Shown: positions 10,591 through 21,840, numbered from the stretch's first letter. The stretch: 64,000 nucleotides of DNA from Penium margaritaceum (GCA_023375785.1 SZWC01001503.1:18578-82577); one strand, 5' to 3'. A program made the numbers and translations. Notes: a model not told the origin generated them from the sequence alone.

Positions 10591-11454
10591 CTACCCCTTG
10601 AGATCGTCTAACAACTGCGTCGAAGAGGAGCATAGAATCAGGTCATCAACATACAAGGCGACAAGCATAGTCCCTTTGTCACTCTCATGCACGTATATGC
10701 TAGGGTCATTGTCGCACTGCATGAAGAGCTCCTTGGCCATGAACGTGTCCATCTCCTGGTACCAAAGTCTTGGCGCTTGTTTTTGCCCATAGAGTGCCTT
10801 CAGCAATCTGCACACCTTGCCCTCAAGAGCATTAACCCCCTCCGGAACCTCCATCAATACCTCCTTGTCAAGTTTGCCGTAAAGGAAGGCTGTCTTGACA
10901 TCCATCTGATGGACCTCCATGTTCTTGGCAGCAGCAATGGCGAGCATTGACCGGATGGAGGCAAACGTCACAACTGGAGCAAACGTCTCATCGTACTCTG
11001 CGCCAGGCCGTTGGGAGAACTCCTTTGTTACCACCCGTGCCTTGTACTTGTCTATCTTGCCATCCTGTTTCCTTTTTGCTTTTAGCACCCACTTGGACCC
11101 CACAACGTGAGCCCCGGCAGGTCTGTCCACCAGCACCCATGTCCCATTCTCTTTAATGGAGCTGAGTTCACTGCAAATTGCTTTGTCCCACTCTTCTTTG
11201 TCAGGCCGAGTGAGTGCCTCTGTGACAGACGTTGGCTCCTCTTGAACCAAGAATGAATAGTTGAAGCCTGTCCATTCACCTCTATCTCCGTCGTAATGCT
11301 GCTGAGGTACTTTGAGGTGTGAACTGCTCCTTAAACCTGCTGGCTGGTGCTGTTGATGTGGAGGCTGGATGTCTGGTTCGTCGTTGATGGGAGAGGCATC
11401 CTCCTCATGTTCCGGAGGATTGGATACGTCGGAATCAGAGTCTGATTCCTTCAA
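10591..11454 (-). pseudogene. Copia F: reverse transcriptase
   Basis: An open frame of 287 residues. Residues 1-60 are the acidic, Pro/His-rich linker. The RVT_2 domain starts at about residue 75 with EALTRPDKEEWDKA. It continues with GSKWVLKAKRKQDGKIDKYKAR, QMDVKTAFLYG (183-193), LYGQKQAPRLW and the catalytic YVDD (268-271). The usual AKGFSQ motif reads TKEFSQ. A stop follows DDLKG, and the rest of the domain continues in frame beyond it. The enzyme core looks usable, but the polyprotein is broken. It is close in sequence to element E and distinct from B/D/G. Confidence 0.9.
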
Positions 11455-11982
11455 GTCATCTTCATGAGCTCCTCTCCCTGTTGCAACACCTATCCCATGC
11501 CATTGTGCTGGTGCTTCGTCTCCCTCTTCAAGGAGAGTGAGCCACTCTCCCTGTTTTGGAGCATTCTCGAGTTCGTGATGCTCGCCCTTACTCAGAGACG
11601 TTTAGTGGAAATCCACGTCTTTGCTGCGGATGACCTTCTTGGTTCCTTGGTCCCACAGTCGCTAAGCTTTGTGCGCGGTGTCATAGCCAATGAAAATGCA
11701 CTTTCGTGCTCTTGCATCAAGCTTTCCAGGGCCCTCACCGGCCTGGACCTCGGCAAACCCGGTGCAACCGAACACCTTGAGATGGGAGGCGTCCGGATTC
11801 CTGCCTGACCATGCTTCTTGAGGCATCTTCAACTGCTGTGTCTGCTTCTTCTTGCCTCTCCTTCACATAGTTGCTACAGGTGTGAAGTTCACAAGGTAGG
11901 TAGCCGTGCGTGCTGCTTCAGCCCAGAACCTAAGAGGAAGCTTGGCGTCAAAGAGCATGCACCTTGTCATGCCTAGGAGCGT
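11455..11982 (-). pseudogene. Copia F: integrase C-terminal region
   Basis: Follows the integrase core after a stop. On minus it reads LLGMTRCMLFDAKLPLRFWAEA, HLKVFGCTGFAEV, DARARKCIFIGYDTAHKA and a RLWDQGTKKVIRSKDV block. These are the standard C-terminal landmarks of copia integrases before the linker. Stops and a frameshift interrupt it. The corresponding part of element E (30155-30853) is better preserved. Confidence 0.8.
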
Positions 11983-13137
11983 CTAGTTCATCCGCTCTGC
12001 TACGCCGTAGCTTTGAGATGAATAGGGCATAGTTTTCTGGTGTTCAATGCCCTGTGTCTTGAGCCACTCCCTCCAAGCTTTGTACTCTCCCTCGTTCTCC
12101 GTCCTGAATGCCTTCTCCTTCTTTCCACTCTGTCGCTCAACCATAGTGACAAAGGCCTGCAGATTCTCCTTCACCTCACTTTTCTTTTTGAGAAAGTATA
12201 TCCAGACTTTGCGGCTGTTGTCATCGATGCATGTGAGGAGATATCTGCTGCCTCCATTTGACGGTATGCAAAAGGGACCACATACGTAAGAGTGGACGAG
12301 ATCAAGAGGTGCGAGAGTACAAGTGCCATTGCGTTTGAAGGGTTTCCTTTTCACCTTGCCTTGAAGGCATGGCTCACACATGATTTCCGCTCCCTCCACC
12401 TCATCACCTAGCTCTATCCCACGCACTAGCTCCTGCTTTCCCATGAGCTCCAATGTGCGATGAGCCACGTGCCCAAAGCGCCTGTGCCACAGGTTCTCGG
12501 AGGATGTGCACAGGCTAGAATGAACAGCCCCGGTGGTTGCATTTGCTTGCAATTTTGATGCGAAATCATCTGCTACCACTGCTTCCGCTGCTCCAACATG
12601 TCCTTCCTCATCTGAGTCTGCATCGTTGCTCTCCTCATCATCACTCTCGACCAAATATTCGGCCGTTGAAGTTGTCGTTTTGGTCTGCAAGACATAGAGT
12701 CCATCAACGCGAGGAACCTGTGCGACAACCTTCTTGGCAGAGTAGGAGATGTTGATGTCCTTGGTAGGAACTATCACCGATTCCTTCTCTGTAAAGACCA
12801 CTATCATGTCATGGTCAGTTATCTTAGAGACAGAGAGCAGGTTGGCTATGAAGGAGGGAAAGTTGACCACCCCCTCTAGCTTGAGGTCGGAATCTCCACC
12901 GTTGATACCCACTGTGACCAGCTTGTCACCAATCCCCTCAGCTGCCTTAACCTTGCCGTTGGCGACTCTGAAGTTATTGTTACATGGAGTAAGAGAGATG
13001 AAGTCTCTCTTCTCGTAAGTGGTGTGCTCGTTTGTGCCCGAGTCAAGGCCATAGGCTCCTGGCCTGAGTATCTCCCTCCCTTTGTTGGAGGCACACTCAG
13101 CCATCAAGCTTGTGGGATCCTTCCCACCATTTCCCAC
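11983..13137 (-). pseudogene. Copia F: protease, GAG-pre-integrase and integrase core
   Basis: A 384-residue open frame. The aspartic protease motif GLDSGTNEH lies at residues 30-38 and is intact. LLSVSKITD follows at about 100. LWHRRFGHVAHRTLELM (216-232) is the GAG-pre-integrase/zinc region, with CEPC at 254-257. In the integrase core the first catalytic Asp is lost: VHSYVCGPF reads Tyr for Asp at 284. The second reads RTENEGEY instead of RSDNGGEY, so that Asp is Glu. The final Glu in GVAERMN is present. The integrase should therefore be catalytically dead although the frame is long. The 5' end overlaps the assembly duplication at 12969-13443. Confidence 0.9.
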
Positions 13138-13443
13138 TCGCCATTCATCCCCGTCTCCTCACTCTCTCTTGGGTGCACGGCACTCTCAAGCCCAGTGTCC
13201 AGCCTNTGAAGTTATTGTTACATGGAGTAAGAGAGATGAAGTCTCTCTTCTCGTAAGTGGTGTGCTCGTTTGTGCCCGAGTCAAGGCCATAGGCTCCTGG
13301 CCTGAGTATCTCCCTCCCTTTGTTGGAGGCACACTCAGCCATCAAGCTTGTGGGATCCTTCCCACCATTTCCCACTCGCCATTCATCCCCGTCTCCTCAC
13401 TCTCTCTTGGGTGCACGGCACTCTCAAGCCCAGTGTCCAGCCT
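12969..13443. other. Probable assembly duplication around N at 13206
   Basis: Bases 12969-13205 and 13207-13443 are two 237-base direct copies with no difference that I can see. A single N lies exactly between them. Removing one copy restores a normal spacing from the gag zinc knuckle to the protease of element F. Confidence 0.88.
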
Positions 13444-14167
13444 TGCGACAGTTGTGGCACTTTCCTTGGCGCTTTGCACCCCTTCCACTGTTGCTAGTGC
13501 TATTGTTTCCCTTGTACCCAGAGGAGGAGGTATTGCGGAAGGTGCCGCTACTTCGTGAGGTAAAGGCAGCCATGTTTTCTTCACTACTGCTACAACGCAT
13601 AGCTTCATTCCGCACATACTCAGAGACAGTGGTGTAGGAAACTAGATCTTCAGTCTACCCTCCAATCACCGTTATCATGGGGCCCCAACTTTCCGGCAGC
13701 GTCATAAAAAAACTCATGGCCTGCATGTCGGATTTCAGGTCCCACCCCATGCCGGTGGCTTGTTGCAAGAGCGTCTCAAACTTCTACATAAAGGGGGAGA
13801 CATCCTCCCCTTCACCAAGCCTCATGCTGATGAGGTTTTGTAGAATGAAGAGACGGTTGACAAGTGAGGAATGAAACACCTTGCCGAGTTTGGCGTATGC
13901 CGCGGCTGCCACTGTACAACCGCTGATGTGTGAAAGGAATGAGGGTTGTATGGAGGACACAAGAATGGCGAGAGCCTTCTTGTTGAGCTTGACCCATGCC
14001 ATAAGGTCAGCACCCTCCTCCTTTGGTGCTGGGATAGTTCCGTCAAAAAATCCTAGCAAATCTCTGTCATCCATGATGATCTCAAACTTCCACTTCTAGT
14101 GTGCAAACCCCTCTCCATCAAACTTGAGAATGGGTGAATGATTCCCTGGTTCCCCTGTCCCTGCCAT
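13424..14167 (-). pseudogene. Copia F: gag
   Basis: The nucleocapsid/capsid gene of F, starting at ATG 14167-14165 about 310 bases downstream of the PBS. It reads MAGTGEPGNHSPILKFDGEG, then FAH-stop-KWKFEII. The stop near 14097 replaces the conserved Trp seen in element E (TGG to TAG). The body continues with KKALAILVSSIQPSFLSHISGC, AYAKLGKVFHS and RLFILQNLISMRLGEGEDV, a UBN2-like gag pattern. The zinc knuckle at about 13460-13420 has all Cys/His (CHNC..AGHWA-stop-EC), but a TGA sits inside it where Arg is expected. Another stop follows SPFM. The gene is decayed. Confidence 0.85.
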
Positions 14168-14478
14168 CCCTACAACTACAACTGCTACAGCTGCTCCATC
14201 TGTTGTTGATGCCGATGAACCTGTGTTTGAGGCCACTGTAGGCTGTTGGTGAGAACAAGAAACTACTTCCCCTATTCACGTTTGCTGTTGCAAGCAGATG
14301 TAGGCTGATGTAGGCTGATGTAGGTTGATGTCAGCTCCAAAGGTAGAAAGGTGCAGATGTGTTGCATTCCCCTCCTTTTGATGTTGTCCTGCAAACAGAG
14401 AGGTTGGGTGAGAGCGAAGGCGCTCTCACCGCTTATGACCTTAGCGGTTGTGTACGTGAAACTTCCCTAACCAGTGGA
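14168..14478. other. Untranslated leader of copia F
   Basis: The 310 bases between PBS and gag start have no reading frame of note. A short run of a 10-base direct repeat (gatgtaggct, about 14297-14325) is present. I see nothing else. Confidence 0.5.
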
Positions 14479-14493
14479 GTGGGCCCATAACCC
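14479..14493 (-). other. Primer-binding site of copia F, half-tRNA-iMet type
   Basis: On minus, GGGTTATGGGCCCAC lies two bases after the 5' LTR end. It is complementary to the anticodon arm (GUGGGCCCAUAACCC) of plant initiator tRNA-Met, not to the tRNA 3' end. Identity stops after 15 bases. Confidence 0.85.
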
Positions 14494-14495
14494 TT

Positions 14496-15148
14496 TGTTA
14501 GCTACTGAGCTAACCACCTCTGGCAGAGAAGCCGCGAAACCGAAAATCTCACAAAGGTTTTTAGGCCTTCTTCCTTTGTTGACATGTGTCATGCACCCCA
14601 AACTTAATCAGGCATACACTTCACCTTCAAGAGTACTAACGCCTTAGCATTAAATCTCAAGAAGAGCTCAAGTCGTCAATACGCAAGAGAGCATCAAGCA
14701 AGGGTTGATTGATCAGCATGCAAGACAAGTCCTTTCATAGCTGTCTGTCCAGTCCTATAACTCAAAAGCACATTCCTGGGAAGTGGTCTGAACCAACCAC
14801 GTCACCAATAGACTTGCACTGTGGGCTTGACACATAAGCATCCTAGTGTCAAGGTGACAGACCAACCATGTAGCGTCCAAGAAGCTACGGACTTTCTTTC
14901 TTGGAAGCTTCCACATGAAACAATATATGCATTGGGCCAAGATCGAACTCATGACCTCGCACTTGACCAAATCAACAAAATGGCCAAGGTAACCACTCAC
15001 CCACATGGTGTACTCACAGGTCATATCTCACAAGAGACAAAGCATAGTTGAGTCACACTACAACGGATCTAGGGGTCATACCTCCACAAGGGGCAGAGCA
15101 TTCCTGATCCTGCCTACAACACTGAACAAGGGGCAAAACGATTCAACA
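14496..15148 (-). repeat. 5' LTR of copia F
   Basis: 653 bases, starting TGTTGAATCG and ending GCTAACA on minus. It pairs with 8973-9625. It lies directly between target duplication tgctt (15149-15153) and the PBS spacer. Confidence 0.92.
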
Positions 15149-16084
15149 TGCTTCAGGCCATAGTGGGCCTTCCGCAGCCTCCATACCTTGCCAGAGCCAT
15201 CGTCGAATCCTGGGGCTACACCATGTGGAGCTCCTCACCTTCCATTGAGCCATGAAGGAAGGCGTTTCTCACATCCATCTGATGTAGATCCCACCCGTGC
15301 TAGGCAACGAGGCTGAACAACGCCCAGCTGGTGGACAACTGATCGAACGCGGCAAAGATCTGGTCTTAGTCTTGCCCAGGGACCTGGGCAAATCCCTTGG
15401 TTGTAAGACGTGCCTTGTACTTGTTCACGGATCCATCTGGATTTCACTTTCGCGAGAGGATCCAGTTGGCGCCGATGGCCTTTCGGCTGGGGGGAAGGTC
15501 GACAAGCTCGTAGACATGATGCGAGACGCCAAGGAAGGTGAAGGAACGGCCGCGAGGCTCGAGCTTGTCACCTTGGTGTGTGGTAGGTAACCATACAATG
15601 GCGACGCAACCCTAGACGTGAGCCGGGAGGAGGTTAGCTTGCTCGCCACACCATAGCCGGTATGGTGTGGATTGACGGGGAAGGGGTCCGTGGAGAACCC
15701 GGTTCCGGACCCACATTATGTAGGTCATGGCCTCAAAGTAGAAGCCATCAGAGAGTCAAGACTCGACCCGCATGATGCGGACGACATCGGCCATGGTGCG
15801 GTTACACCGCTCAGACATGCCGTTCTGGGCTGGCTTGTAAGGCGCCAACGCCTCATGATGGATGTCACGGGAGGCAAGGAAGATTGTTGTCTCCCCCATT
15901 AATTCATCACCACAATCAGAGCAAAAGCGGCGGAGAGGGCGAGTACACTCACACTTATTGCAGAAAAGCCAGTCTCGAATGGTGGGGGCGACAGCTGTCT
16001 TCTGCCGAAGTTAGAATACCCAACGATAGCAAGAGTAGTCATCTGTGAGGGTGAAGAAATAGTATTTGTGCTCCCCGACAGACT
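15149..16084 (-). pseudogene. Copia B: integrase distal part, linker and reverse transcriptase N-terminal half
   Basis: Heavily decayed continuation of element B. Just inside the F insertion the minus strand reads HGWDLHQMDVRNAFLHG near 15300-15250 and GKVWRLRKAHYGLK at 15190-15150. These are the LHQMDV and YGLK motifs of copia reverse transcriptase. Further upstream (15400-16084) there are only short frames with integrase-like words and many stops. The other half of the domain is at 7800-8967. Confidence 0.75.
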
Positions 16085-16899
16085 CTATCGGAAGGAAACC
16101 CATGACATCAGAGTGAACAAGGTCCATCGGGGCGGACACACTATTGGGGACAGTGGATAGGTGGACCGGTGCATCTTCCCCTGAGCATGATCAATGTACT
16201 CAGTGGGATACGGTAGTGGAAAGGAGGCTGGATGAAGGCCTTTGGCTCGTTGTGTACGGAGCATGTTGTTGACAGCAACAGAGTGGACGTGACAGAGGCG
16301 GCCGTCCAGGAGACGTGTGTGTTGCGGAGAGAGTGTGCTAGTAACAAACATGTGGCCTGTGTCAGCCGATGGGGAGGGGACAGAGTAAGACACATACAAA
16401 CACGGCACGTGCCACAAGTTGCCATGAGCCGTGGCATGTAAGACGACACGACCGGACGGGTGCAATGACATAGTGCCAACACCACGTGAGTGCAATATGT
16501 CCATGCTCATGCGTTCAAGGGTAGTGACGGATAGGAAGCTAAGCTCAAGACCAGGAACAAAGAGGACATGGGTCACGTAGACATCCCCAGCGGGACCACG
16601 GAAATGAATCACATCGATGCTGCAAACGGGTAAGACCTGACCAGAACCTGTCAAAACCCCAAAGACATCGGTAATGGGGCCAAGGACAGTGAAGGCCTCA
16701 CGGGAAGTCGTCATGTGATGTGTGGCCCCGGAGTTGATGATCTAGGTTTCGGCAGGGTCCTGGACCAGTGTTGCCAAGTCGCTAACGTCACATGGCAGTG
16801 GGCAAGGGATGCGGATGTAGTGGACGGTGGTACAAATCGGGACTGCCAGTCATCCAACCAGGCGGCATCATCACGAAGAGGAGCAGGTAGGGAGGGCAC
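16085..16899 (-). pseudogene. Copia B: protease and GAG-pre-integrase
   Basis: The 16899-16711 frame carries the protease lead-in DDAAWLDDWQSRFVPP. The active-site segment lies at its end but is shifted by a frameshift next to 16714, where the other frame starts with the TSREAFTVLG segment. The 209-residue frame 16714-16085 contains VLPVCSIDVIHFRGPAGDVYVTHVLFVPGLELSFLSV. It then has NLWHVPCLYV and a GAG-pre-integrase block ending in KMHRSTYPLS. The matching regions of C (6414-5638) and D (25767-26560) align closely. Function in the live element: processing of the polyprotein and the zinc-binding entry to integrase. Confidence 0.82.
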
Positions 16900-16989
16900 A
16901 ACACAGATGGGAACTTACAAAGGTATGGGGTACGACCATAGCTTAGACTATGTCATGCATGGCAAAGCAAGGTGACCATCGAAGACGCA

Positions 16990-18130
16990 ACTCGTACCTC
17001 CCTGGGGAGGAGGGCTAGGTAATCTGAGCTAGAGTGCGATGAACTGCTCCAACTGACACTCGCGGGTGGAGGGCCGGACGGAGATGACCGACTGCGACGT
17101 GACGGCACCGAAGCTGGAGAAGGAGGAGAAAGGCGTTGGTGATGGAAGAGCGGGTGCCGACGACTGCGGATGATGATGCAGCTGAGCTGTCGAAGGGTGA
17201 AAGGGAGGGGGCGGCACGGACACAACATGAGCAGTGATAGTCACAATAGTAGTGGCAAGGCAACGCTCATGCTGGCTATGCATGGTGGCGATGACGCGTG
17301 CCTCGTCTGTCGGGAGTGGACAAGTGTACCACCCATGTCCTGGCTGGCCATAGTTGTGGCAGACTAAGCTGCCGCCACTGGATCTGCTTGACTGCTGCTG
17401 TGGACCCTTGCCCTTCTTGCCCCTACGTTCCTTCTTGCTGGATGATGAGGCGCCGAAGGACAAAGCTGTTGCGGGGGCGGTGACAACCACCGAGGCGACG
17501 GCAGGAGAGGCGAGGGCCTCCGTGCACTGGATGCGAGACTCTTGACACGCCTTCTCGATGTGGAGAAAGAGCTCATTTGCCCAGGGCAGCCATCATGGTG
17601 GGAATGTCCTGGGTGTAATGTACGAAGACCTTGGCAAACATGTCGGTTGCACCGAGCTTGATGGTGAGGAGCGCGGACAGAGGGGATGGTGCAGCCTCTC
17701 CCAGGTGGCAAAGGATGTCCTCCGCCCGCTGCCAATAGGAGGTGACCGTCTCGATTTCCCCCATATGGAGGGATTTGAACTCCTAAAGCAGGTGGCTGGT
17801 CTCTGCCTTGCTAGAAAGGCGATGAGGGCACATGAAGATGTGCAACGCCGTTGACGGGTCAGGGAGGCCGCCTGTGGACAAATCGCGAAGGAAGGGCTCT
17901 AGAGAAAGACGTGAAGCCGGAAGGGCGACGGGGACGAGGGCACATAGAGCGCAACCAGCATCAGACATGCGGCCAGCCTGGGTGGAGTCGTAGGGCAAGA
18001 TGTAGTATGGCCAGAGGCCCTTAGCCTGCATCCAGATGCGGAAGCTGAGCACCCAACTTTGGAACTGCTCGACAATTTGAAGCAGCGGGGACGAGATTTC
18101 ATAGTCCTTTGGCCTGTGGCCAGCACCTAG
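16990..18130 (-). pseudogene. Copia B: gag
   Basis: Several overlapping minus frames cover a copia-type gag. 18052-17783 reads LSFRIWMQAKGLWPYYILPYD, matching element D at 24590-24885. 17764-17573 reads GEIETVTSYWQRAEDILCHL, the typical gag middle. 17490-17029 holds a basic Lys/Arg stretch and a zinc knuckle CHNYGQPGHGWYTC, in which the second Cys is Tyr. The same Cys-to-Tyr change occurs in D and E. Frameshifts separate the pieces. Confidence 0.78.
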
Positions 18131-18244
18131 AGTGGGGCCTAGGACTGAAGACGGAGTCTGCCTTCAGCGCTGGGTATGGTGTTGTGTCAAACACTATGTA
18201 GCAGAAGGAATGTCAGGACTAGCATGTCTGGGTGGAAATAAGGG

Positions 18245-20165
18245 CGGTGACTTCTGATGTTGTTGTTGCTATTGCGGCTAATACTGTGGCAGCTGTATCG
18301 GCAGAAGCCGTGCCGCTAGCTACTGCGTTAGCGTTGGAAGCTGCTGGCATATGGCGGCTAGCGGATCTGACAAAACAGGAAGGGCAAGGAGAGATTCTGT
18401 AGGGTGTTGGAGCTATTGTGGCTGCTGCTAGTACTGTTGTTGCAATTGCTACTGTGACTGCTGCTACTACGGTTACTATTGTTGCTACTTCTTCGGCAAC
18501 TGCTGTTGTTGCTGCGGCTGCTACTACTAATACAACTACTGTTGCTAAAGTTGGTTTTCGAAGCGACTTTTGCTGCTGCTACTGCTACTACTGCTGCTGC
18601 TGCTTCTTCTGTAGCGGCTACTACTGTGGTTGCTCCAGCGGCAACTGTTGTTGCTCTTGCTACTACTACAACTGCTGTAGTTGCTACAAAAGGGGGGACC
18701 AATGGATCCTTCTGTAGAAGAGGACCCCTCTTCACTTTTAGCCATGGTTGCCTCTGTTTCCCCCCCCTTTCTTTGTGGTATTGAATGTGTTGGTGACATC
18801 ATTAGTGACGTCAACTTGACTTTGGCAGTGACGTGAGTTTGACGTTGGTTATTATATCAGCAATGCGACTGAGGTTAATACGGACATTTGTAGTGACATC
18901 AGCCAAGAGTGGCTCATGTCAGTACTGGCTGTGGCACTACTCTTGCAACTACTGTTGCGTTCTTTGGTATACAGATACAGCTGTTGCTGCTGTTGCTACT
19001 ACTGGCGTCAGTTGTGATGTCATCATTGACATCTGTAGTGATGTCAGTTGTGATGTCAGCACTCACGGCTGATGTCACCATAGCTAGTGCTGCTGTTGCC
19101 ATTGTTGCTAATACTACAACACTATTGTGCGCTAGTGCTACCACTGCTGAAGCTGCTGCTGTTGTTGTTGCGGCTGTTGCTCCTGTTGCCACTGCTGCTG
19201 CTGTTGCTATAGTGGCTACTATAGTAGATGCTGCTACTGTCGCTGCATGTTGCTTGTGCTGCTGTAGTTATTGCTGCTTTGGTAGCAGCTGCTTTGGCTA
19301 CTGCAGTTGTAGTAGCACGATTGCACGCTGCTTCTACTGTAGCAATAGCATCAGCGAGGGTGTGGATGCTGCCCCAGCCCTCGGCTGCGGATGTCCGAGG
19401 GTTTTGCGATTTTTATTTGGTTTTTTTCCCTCTATTTTTTTTCTCATTTGTGGTCACTGCTCGCTGCTGCTGCAACTACGTGCTGGTGCCATAGCCGTTG
19501 CTACTTTTGTTACTGCCGGCCGTTGCCGCTTCTACTGTTGCTATTGGTGCTCATAGCTGCTGTTGCTGCTGCCCACAAGTGCTGCTACTATTGCCTATTG
19601 TTGGGTACTGCTGCACGGTGCTGGTTGTCGCTGCTCGCTGCTCCTAATGATGCTGCTGTTGCTATCGACCGTTCCTACTATTGCTCTTGCTTGCTGCTTG
19701 CTGCTACCCGCTACTGTTGTTGATGCATGCTGCTCGCTCCTCGCTACTCGCTGTTGGTGCCGGCTGCGGTTCGTGCCTGTCGTTGCTGTTACTGCTACTT
19801 GCTACAGCAGCTACTGCTTGCTTTAGTAGCTGCCTGTTTGCTGTGTGCTACTTGCTTTGTGCTGTTGCTGCTGCTACCGTGCTGGCAACTGCACATGTCA
19901 CTTTCCTTGCAGTGTCGTCACCATGTACATTGGCGCTGCTCCAGCATCGGTCAGTCGTGCCGGCCGCGAGTCCACTGCCGCTACCACCGACATGGGGTCA
20001 GTGCTGCAAAAAACATTTCAGCAACATTTCTCCCGCGTCGTGAGCATTTTGAAGATGCCACCCGGTAGGTCAACGCTACCAGAAAAAATCGAGTAGCATT
20101 TCCACTGCACATGCACTTTCTGGGGACCGCTGGTGTTGACTAGACGTGTTCGCCGGTGTTCTTCT
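18245..20165 (-). repeat. Triplet-patterned leader of copia B, about 1.9 kb
   Basis: Long imperfect triplet sequence, GCT/ACT/GTT-rich on plus and AGC/AGT/GCA-rich in the sense (minus) direction. It lies between the PBS and gag. A T-rich interruption on plus lies near 19400-19450. Element D carries a comparable stretch at 23221-24260 in its own sense direction, also with an A/T-rich interruption. Open frames here give only Ala/Val/Thr, Ser/Asn or Cys/Leu runs and are products of the pattern, not evidence of protein. Confidence 0.75.
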
Positions 20166-20181
20166 GCTTCTTCTACGCTCA

Positions 20182-20194
20182 GGCTCTCATACCA
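20182..20194 (-). other. Primer-binding site of copia B, tRNA-iMet 3'-end type
   Basis: On minus, TGGTATGAGAGCC matches the usual plant copia PBS TGGTATCAGAGCC with one change. It follows the LTR end ..CTCGAGTT directly. Confidence 0.8.
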
Positions 20195-21033
20195 AACTCG
20201 AGAACCTAACACAACAGGTTGGGACACTAGCGTTGTTGATGCAATTTGTGTGAGCCCACGCTCGTTGCTTAAGTGGCTCCCTCAGTCTGTTGCACCAGAG
20301 TCCAAGTCTGAGAGCTTTGGTGCTGTTACTCAGAAACGAGTGTACCAGAGTTAGCGCTAGACAATAGCTGAAAAGTGGAAATGACTGATTAGGAAGTAAT
20401 GATAAGCAACAATGGGAGACCCCTCCAATTTCTAGCTCCCCCAGCTCTGTAGAGCTTGTTACTGAGTTCCTAAGCCAATCAGAAAAATGTCATATTTGTT
20501 GACAGGCAGGGTTTTCTTGGTGAGCCCTGCCAGACAACTGACAACCCAAAACCCGGGCGTCGTCCGTTTTGCCTCAAAACTGGACCATACTATAATACGC
20601 TTGCTGCAAATGCAGTCGTGCAGTCAGATTCACCTAGAAAAATAGTAGCAATGAGTTATAGCAGCCGAAACCTAGGCGGCGTCTACGCTAGTCCCCGGTC
20701 CCAAGAGTGCCCGAATAGAATAAAACTTGGACCTTGAGCAGAACACGGTGCTGCAGATAAAACAGCGCAGTCAGACCCAGCACTGGACGCATGCAGGCAG
20801 CATATGTAGCAATAGTGACTGCCGGCGGCACGACTGCCGAGGAGGTCTGCCGATGGAGCTGAGCACGTTGGATGGAGGAGGCTCCAGAAAGATGCGTGTA
20901 GGCCTTAGCGTGCGTCGGCTCCACCAGACGACACTCCAGCAGTGTTTCGTCTTGTTGTCAGTCATCTGTACGCCGATGTACACAAGCCGGGAGGACATTA
21001 CATAGTACAATGAGAGATTCATGAAAACCAACA
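20195..21033 (-). repeat. LTR shared by copia G (3') and copia B (5')
   Basis: On minus it starts TGTTGGTTTTCATG and ends ..GTTAGGTTCTCGAGTT. Upstream it is preceded by RNase H coding sequence of G and a short purine run (ctgtggg). Downstream it is followed by B's PBS. One LTR thus has a 3'-LTR context on one side and a 5'-LTR context on the other. Confidence 0.82.
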
Positions 21034-21393
21034 CCCACAGACGGACATCCCACACACAAGTGAGAGCTAGGCAGTGCACAGCCACGTCAAAGATAGAGCG
21101 ACTGACAAGCAGCATGAGCACGCAATCGACCAAGGGCATGCACAACTGTTTCAAACATCCCACTACCAAGAGCCTTGGTGAGAAAATCTGCACTCTGCTA
21201 ACGAGTGTCGACCCAGACAACCTGGACTTCTCCAACAACAATGCACTAGCGTAAAAAGTAATGTTCAATGCAGATATGCTCAGTGGGAGCGTGATGCATG
21301 CATCATTCACAGTGATTGCGTTGGTACTTTGATTATCATGGCATAGTCTGATGTGGGAGATGGGTACAGGAAGCTGTTGCAGTAGGCAGGACA
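21034..21393 (-). pseudogene. Copia G: RNase H C-terminal part
   Basis: On minus this reads LLQQLPVPISHIRLCHDNQSTNAI near 21390-21320. It is followed by a decayed LP..ISALNITFYASALLLEKS segment that matches the TKHI..YHF region. The CDNQS motif of copia RNase H is recognisable as CHDNQS. The segment begins abruptly at element D. Its N-terminal half lies at 35500-35880, on the far side of D. The LTR shared with B follows. Confidence 0.8.
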
Positions 21394-21840
21394 TGTTGTT
21401 TTGTCTGTTCACTGCCTCACTGACTCATACTGTGACCTCTCGGCTGGTGTACATGCTCGTGCAGACGACTGACTAGATGGACACGAATGCTGAGGGGACG
21501 CAGTTCGGTGGAGTGGATGTGTCGCCGTGAAGCCGAGGGTGTGGTTATCCTCCTCGCGCTTCTGACACAACACCCTCATGCGGCCAGCTCCATCCGCAAC
21601 AACCCTTGGCTGTCAGTCTATGAGAAGTTGTAGATAGCTCTCGGGAGTAGTGTAGCCAACGTTGGGGCAGCTATACCTCCACGTAGCCGATTTTCTTGCT
21701 GGTTCTGACTGCATGACTGCGTTTGCAGCGTGGTTAGTTTTGTGTGGTAGATTTTCCAGGCAGAACAGACAACACCCGGGTTTTGGGTCATCGGGTGTTT
21801 GTTAGGGCTCACACAGGAAATTCTGCCAGAAAGGATGATG
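21394..21840 (+). repeat. 5' LTR of copia D, first part
   Basis: Starts TGTTGTTTTG and aligns with 34383-34832. Shared blocks include tgtacatgctcgtg, gacgactgact, tcggtggagtgga, cttctgacacaacaccctca, cggcaacaacccttggct and gggttttggg. The MULE interrupts it at 21841, and the rest continues at 22968. Confidence 0.85.

Larger units (their letters stand above)
8973..15148 (-). mobile_element. Copia element F (minus strand), near-complete, 6.2 kb, nested in B
   Basis: Two 653-base LTRs (8973-9625 and 14496-15148) flank gag, protease, integrase, reverse transcriptase and RNase H in copia order. Five-base target duplications tgttt (8968-8972) and tgctt (15149-15153) differ by one base. Removing the element rejoins the reverse transcriptase reading of B, which confirms insertion. 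The PBS is of half-tRNA type, and a polypurine tract lies next to the 3' LTR. Internal stops, loss of catalytic integrase residues and LTR differences show it is inactive. Net length is about 238 bases too long because of the duplication around the N at 13206. Confidence 0.92.
6955..21033 (-). mobile_element. Copia element B (minus strand), split by element F
   Basis: On the minus strand: 5' LTR (21033-20195), primer-binding site (20194-20182), a triplet-rich leader, gag, protease, integrase and the first half of reverse transcriptase to 15149. Element F is next. Then come the second half of reverse transcriptase and RNase H (8967-7800) and the 3' LTR (7792-6955). The reverse transcriptase reading continues across F: the right flank ends in YGLK and the left flank resumes with KQS. 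The two LTRs are alignable throughout but visibly diverged. The 5' LTR also serves as the 3' LTR of element G. Confidence 0.85.

Noticed and set aside
18418-19826. Several long plus-strand open frames rich in Leu, Cys, Ala or Val, resembling membrane or silk-like proteins
   Set aside because: They occur in all frames of a triplet-patterned leader and have no motif; they are by-products of base composition.
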